This document shows, one piece after another, positions 63,508 through 64,000 of a stretch of DNA of 64,000 nt. The position numbers and the translations under genes were made by a program. The notes below the pieces were generated by a model, which saw only the letters and a program-made list of their open reading frames with translations, was not told the DNA's origin and did no database searches. Positions within the stretch are counted from its first letter, which is position 1; every line of letters starts with the position of its first letter. The stretch comes from Desulfosporosinus lacus DSM 15449 (lineage in GTDB: Bacteria > Bacillota > Desulfitobacteriia > Desulfitobacteriales > Desulfitobacteriaceae), in NCBI RefSeq assembly GCF_900129935.1, contig NZ_FQXJ01000015.1:88876-152875 (forward strand), written 5' to 3'.

Positions 63508-63685
63508 TTATTGAAACCACCCTTGACTAGGTTGGCCTTGCTGCATTTGCTGACCCTGCTGTTTTTGACCTTGGCCTTGACATGACCTTGCTGTGAGTTT
63601 TGACTCATTGTTTGAAGTTGTTGCTGTTGTTGTGACTGGGCCTTAAATTGAGTCATATGTTGAACTAGTTGATTTAATTGTTGTT
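63508..63685 (-). pseudogene. C-terminal remnant of a Gln-rich (coat-like) protein gene
   Basis: The frame next to the IS21 end reads GQQQLNQLVQHMTQFKAQ, then QQQQQLQTMSQNSQQGH. It then needs a one-base shift to continue in QGQGQKQQGQQMQQGQ to a PSQGWFQ end at 63508. Such Gln-rich tails occur in spore coat-like proteins, but I cannot name the family. The 5' part is missing, cut off by the transposon. Together with the frameshift this marks it as a broken gene. Confidence 0.65.
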
Positions 63686-64000
63686 GTCCCTAATTATAAA
63701 CGCTAAAATAAAAGTGAGCCAAAAATAAGAGTAACGCCAGGAAAAAAGTGAGCCACTTCTTATAAAAAACCTGTATAGTTCAGATCAGTAAGAAGCTGAC
63801 GTACAGGGGTGAAAGGGTGTCAATAGAAGTGGATGTTTATAAAAAGATACGCTATCTACATGAGCATGAAGGCAAGTCACAGAGGGATATAGCAAAATTG
63901 CTTGGGATATCTCGCAATACGGTTAAGAAATACTGTGAGGGATCACTGGTCCCATGGGAACGGCAAGGAATAAGTGGTCGTCAGAGGTATGTGGTAACCG
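63686..64000 (+). mobile_element. IS21-family insertion sequence, left end (continues beyond window)
   Basis: A TG-starting end near 63686 is followed by two copies of AAAAGTGAGCCA (63711-63722 and 63745-63756), the sort of repeated terminal motif seen in IS21 elements, and then by the istA gene. The exact border is uncertain by a few bases. Confidence 0.78.
63817..64000 (+). CDS. istA: IS21 transposase IstA (N-terminal part, truncated by window)
   Basis: The GTG at 63817 opens a frame that reads to the window end (61 codons). The sequence VYKKIRYLHEHEGKSQRDIA is followed by LLGISRNTVKKY, the helix-turn-helix typical of the IstA N-terminus. AGGGGTGAAAGG precedes the start. The catalytic DDE domain lies beyond the window. 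Confidence 0.9.
   Translation, partial: MSIEVDVYKKIRYLHEHEGKSQRDIAKLLGISRNTVKKYCEGSLVPWERQGISGRQRYVVT

Noticed and set aside
1..64000. tRNA or rRNA genes, and CRISPR repeats.
   Set aside because: No tRNA-type cloverleaf, conserved T-loop motif, rRNA segment or regularly spaced repeat was noticed when reading both strands; a covariance search was not possible.

Overview
The window comes from a low-GC, spore-forming, anaerobic Firmicute. The gene complement fits the class Clostridia and most probably a Desulfosporosinus or Desulfitobacterium relative: strong AGGAGG-type ribosome binding sites, sigma-54 activators with CBS and PAS sensory domains, a glycyl radical enzyme, many Fe-S flavoproteins, a clostridial agr locus, and several DUF families common in that group. 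This placement is an inference from gene content; there is no rRNA or other marker gene here.

Layout. 1-6.3 kb holds housekeeping and small genes (DUF815 ATPase, DNA glycosylase, a broken acetyltransferase, ABC-F ATPase, zinc-ribbon protein, secreted DUF2680 protein). 6.4-12.7 kb is a sigma-54-controlled acyl-CoA (beta-oxidation-like) locus in decay: thiolase, short-chain dehydrogenase, remnants of an acyl-CoA dehydrogenase and a CaiB-type CoA-transferase, an intact divergent acyl-CoA dehydrogenase, and a CBS-PAS-AAA+ activator. Two divergent -24/-12 promoters flank a dyad lying midway between them. 12.8-14.0 kb is an HD-GYP phosphodiesterase under a c-di-GMP-I riboswitch. 14.2-22.2 kb is a dipeptide ABC transporter operon with an M24 (Xaa-Pro type) peptidase, a cupin and an XRE-cupin regulator. 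22.4-29.9 kb has envelope and signalling genes (GDYXXLXY/DUF2157, two-component system with a lipoprotein, polysaccharide deacetylase).

30.0-47.3 kb is the most interesting metabolic region: an imino-acid catabolic island. It contains trans-4-hydroxy-L-proline dehydratase HypD, a glycyl radical activating enzyme, an ALDH4-type 1-pyrroline-5-carboxylate (P5C) dehydrogenase, a multi-subunit Fe-S/flavin dehydrogenase in the same order as archaeal L-proline dehydrogenase pdhA-F-X-B but with the alpha subunit split into two genes, a complete branched-chain-type amino-acid ABC transporter (livKHMGF) and a second CBS-PAS-AAA+ sigma-54 activator. A perfect sigma-54 promoter precedes the dehydrogenase operon and a weaker one precedes hypD. 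The inferred flow is import of an amino acid, hydroxyproline to P5C (HypD), proline to P5C (Pdh-like complex), then P5C to glutamate. No P5C reductase or proline reductase lies in the window, so the visible route is oxidative.

47.3-59.6 kb holds topoisomerase III, an EamA transporter, YbaK-type deacylase, aspartate kinase, a PHP phosphatase, an amidohydrolase, and a SWIM-SNF2 helicase. 59.6-63.3 kb is an agr-type quorum-sensing locus: PAS histidine kinase, AgrD, AgrB and two paralogous 150-residue multi-pass membrane proteins. Both paralogues appear to begin at isoleucine codons (AUA and AUU), and no canonical AgrC/AgrA is present. The right end is the left end of an IS21-family element (istA start) inserted into a Gln-rich gene remnant. 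No tRNA, rRNA or CRISPR array was seen.
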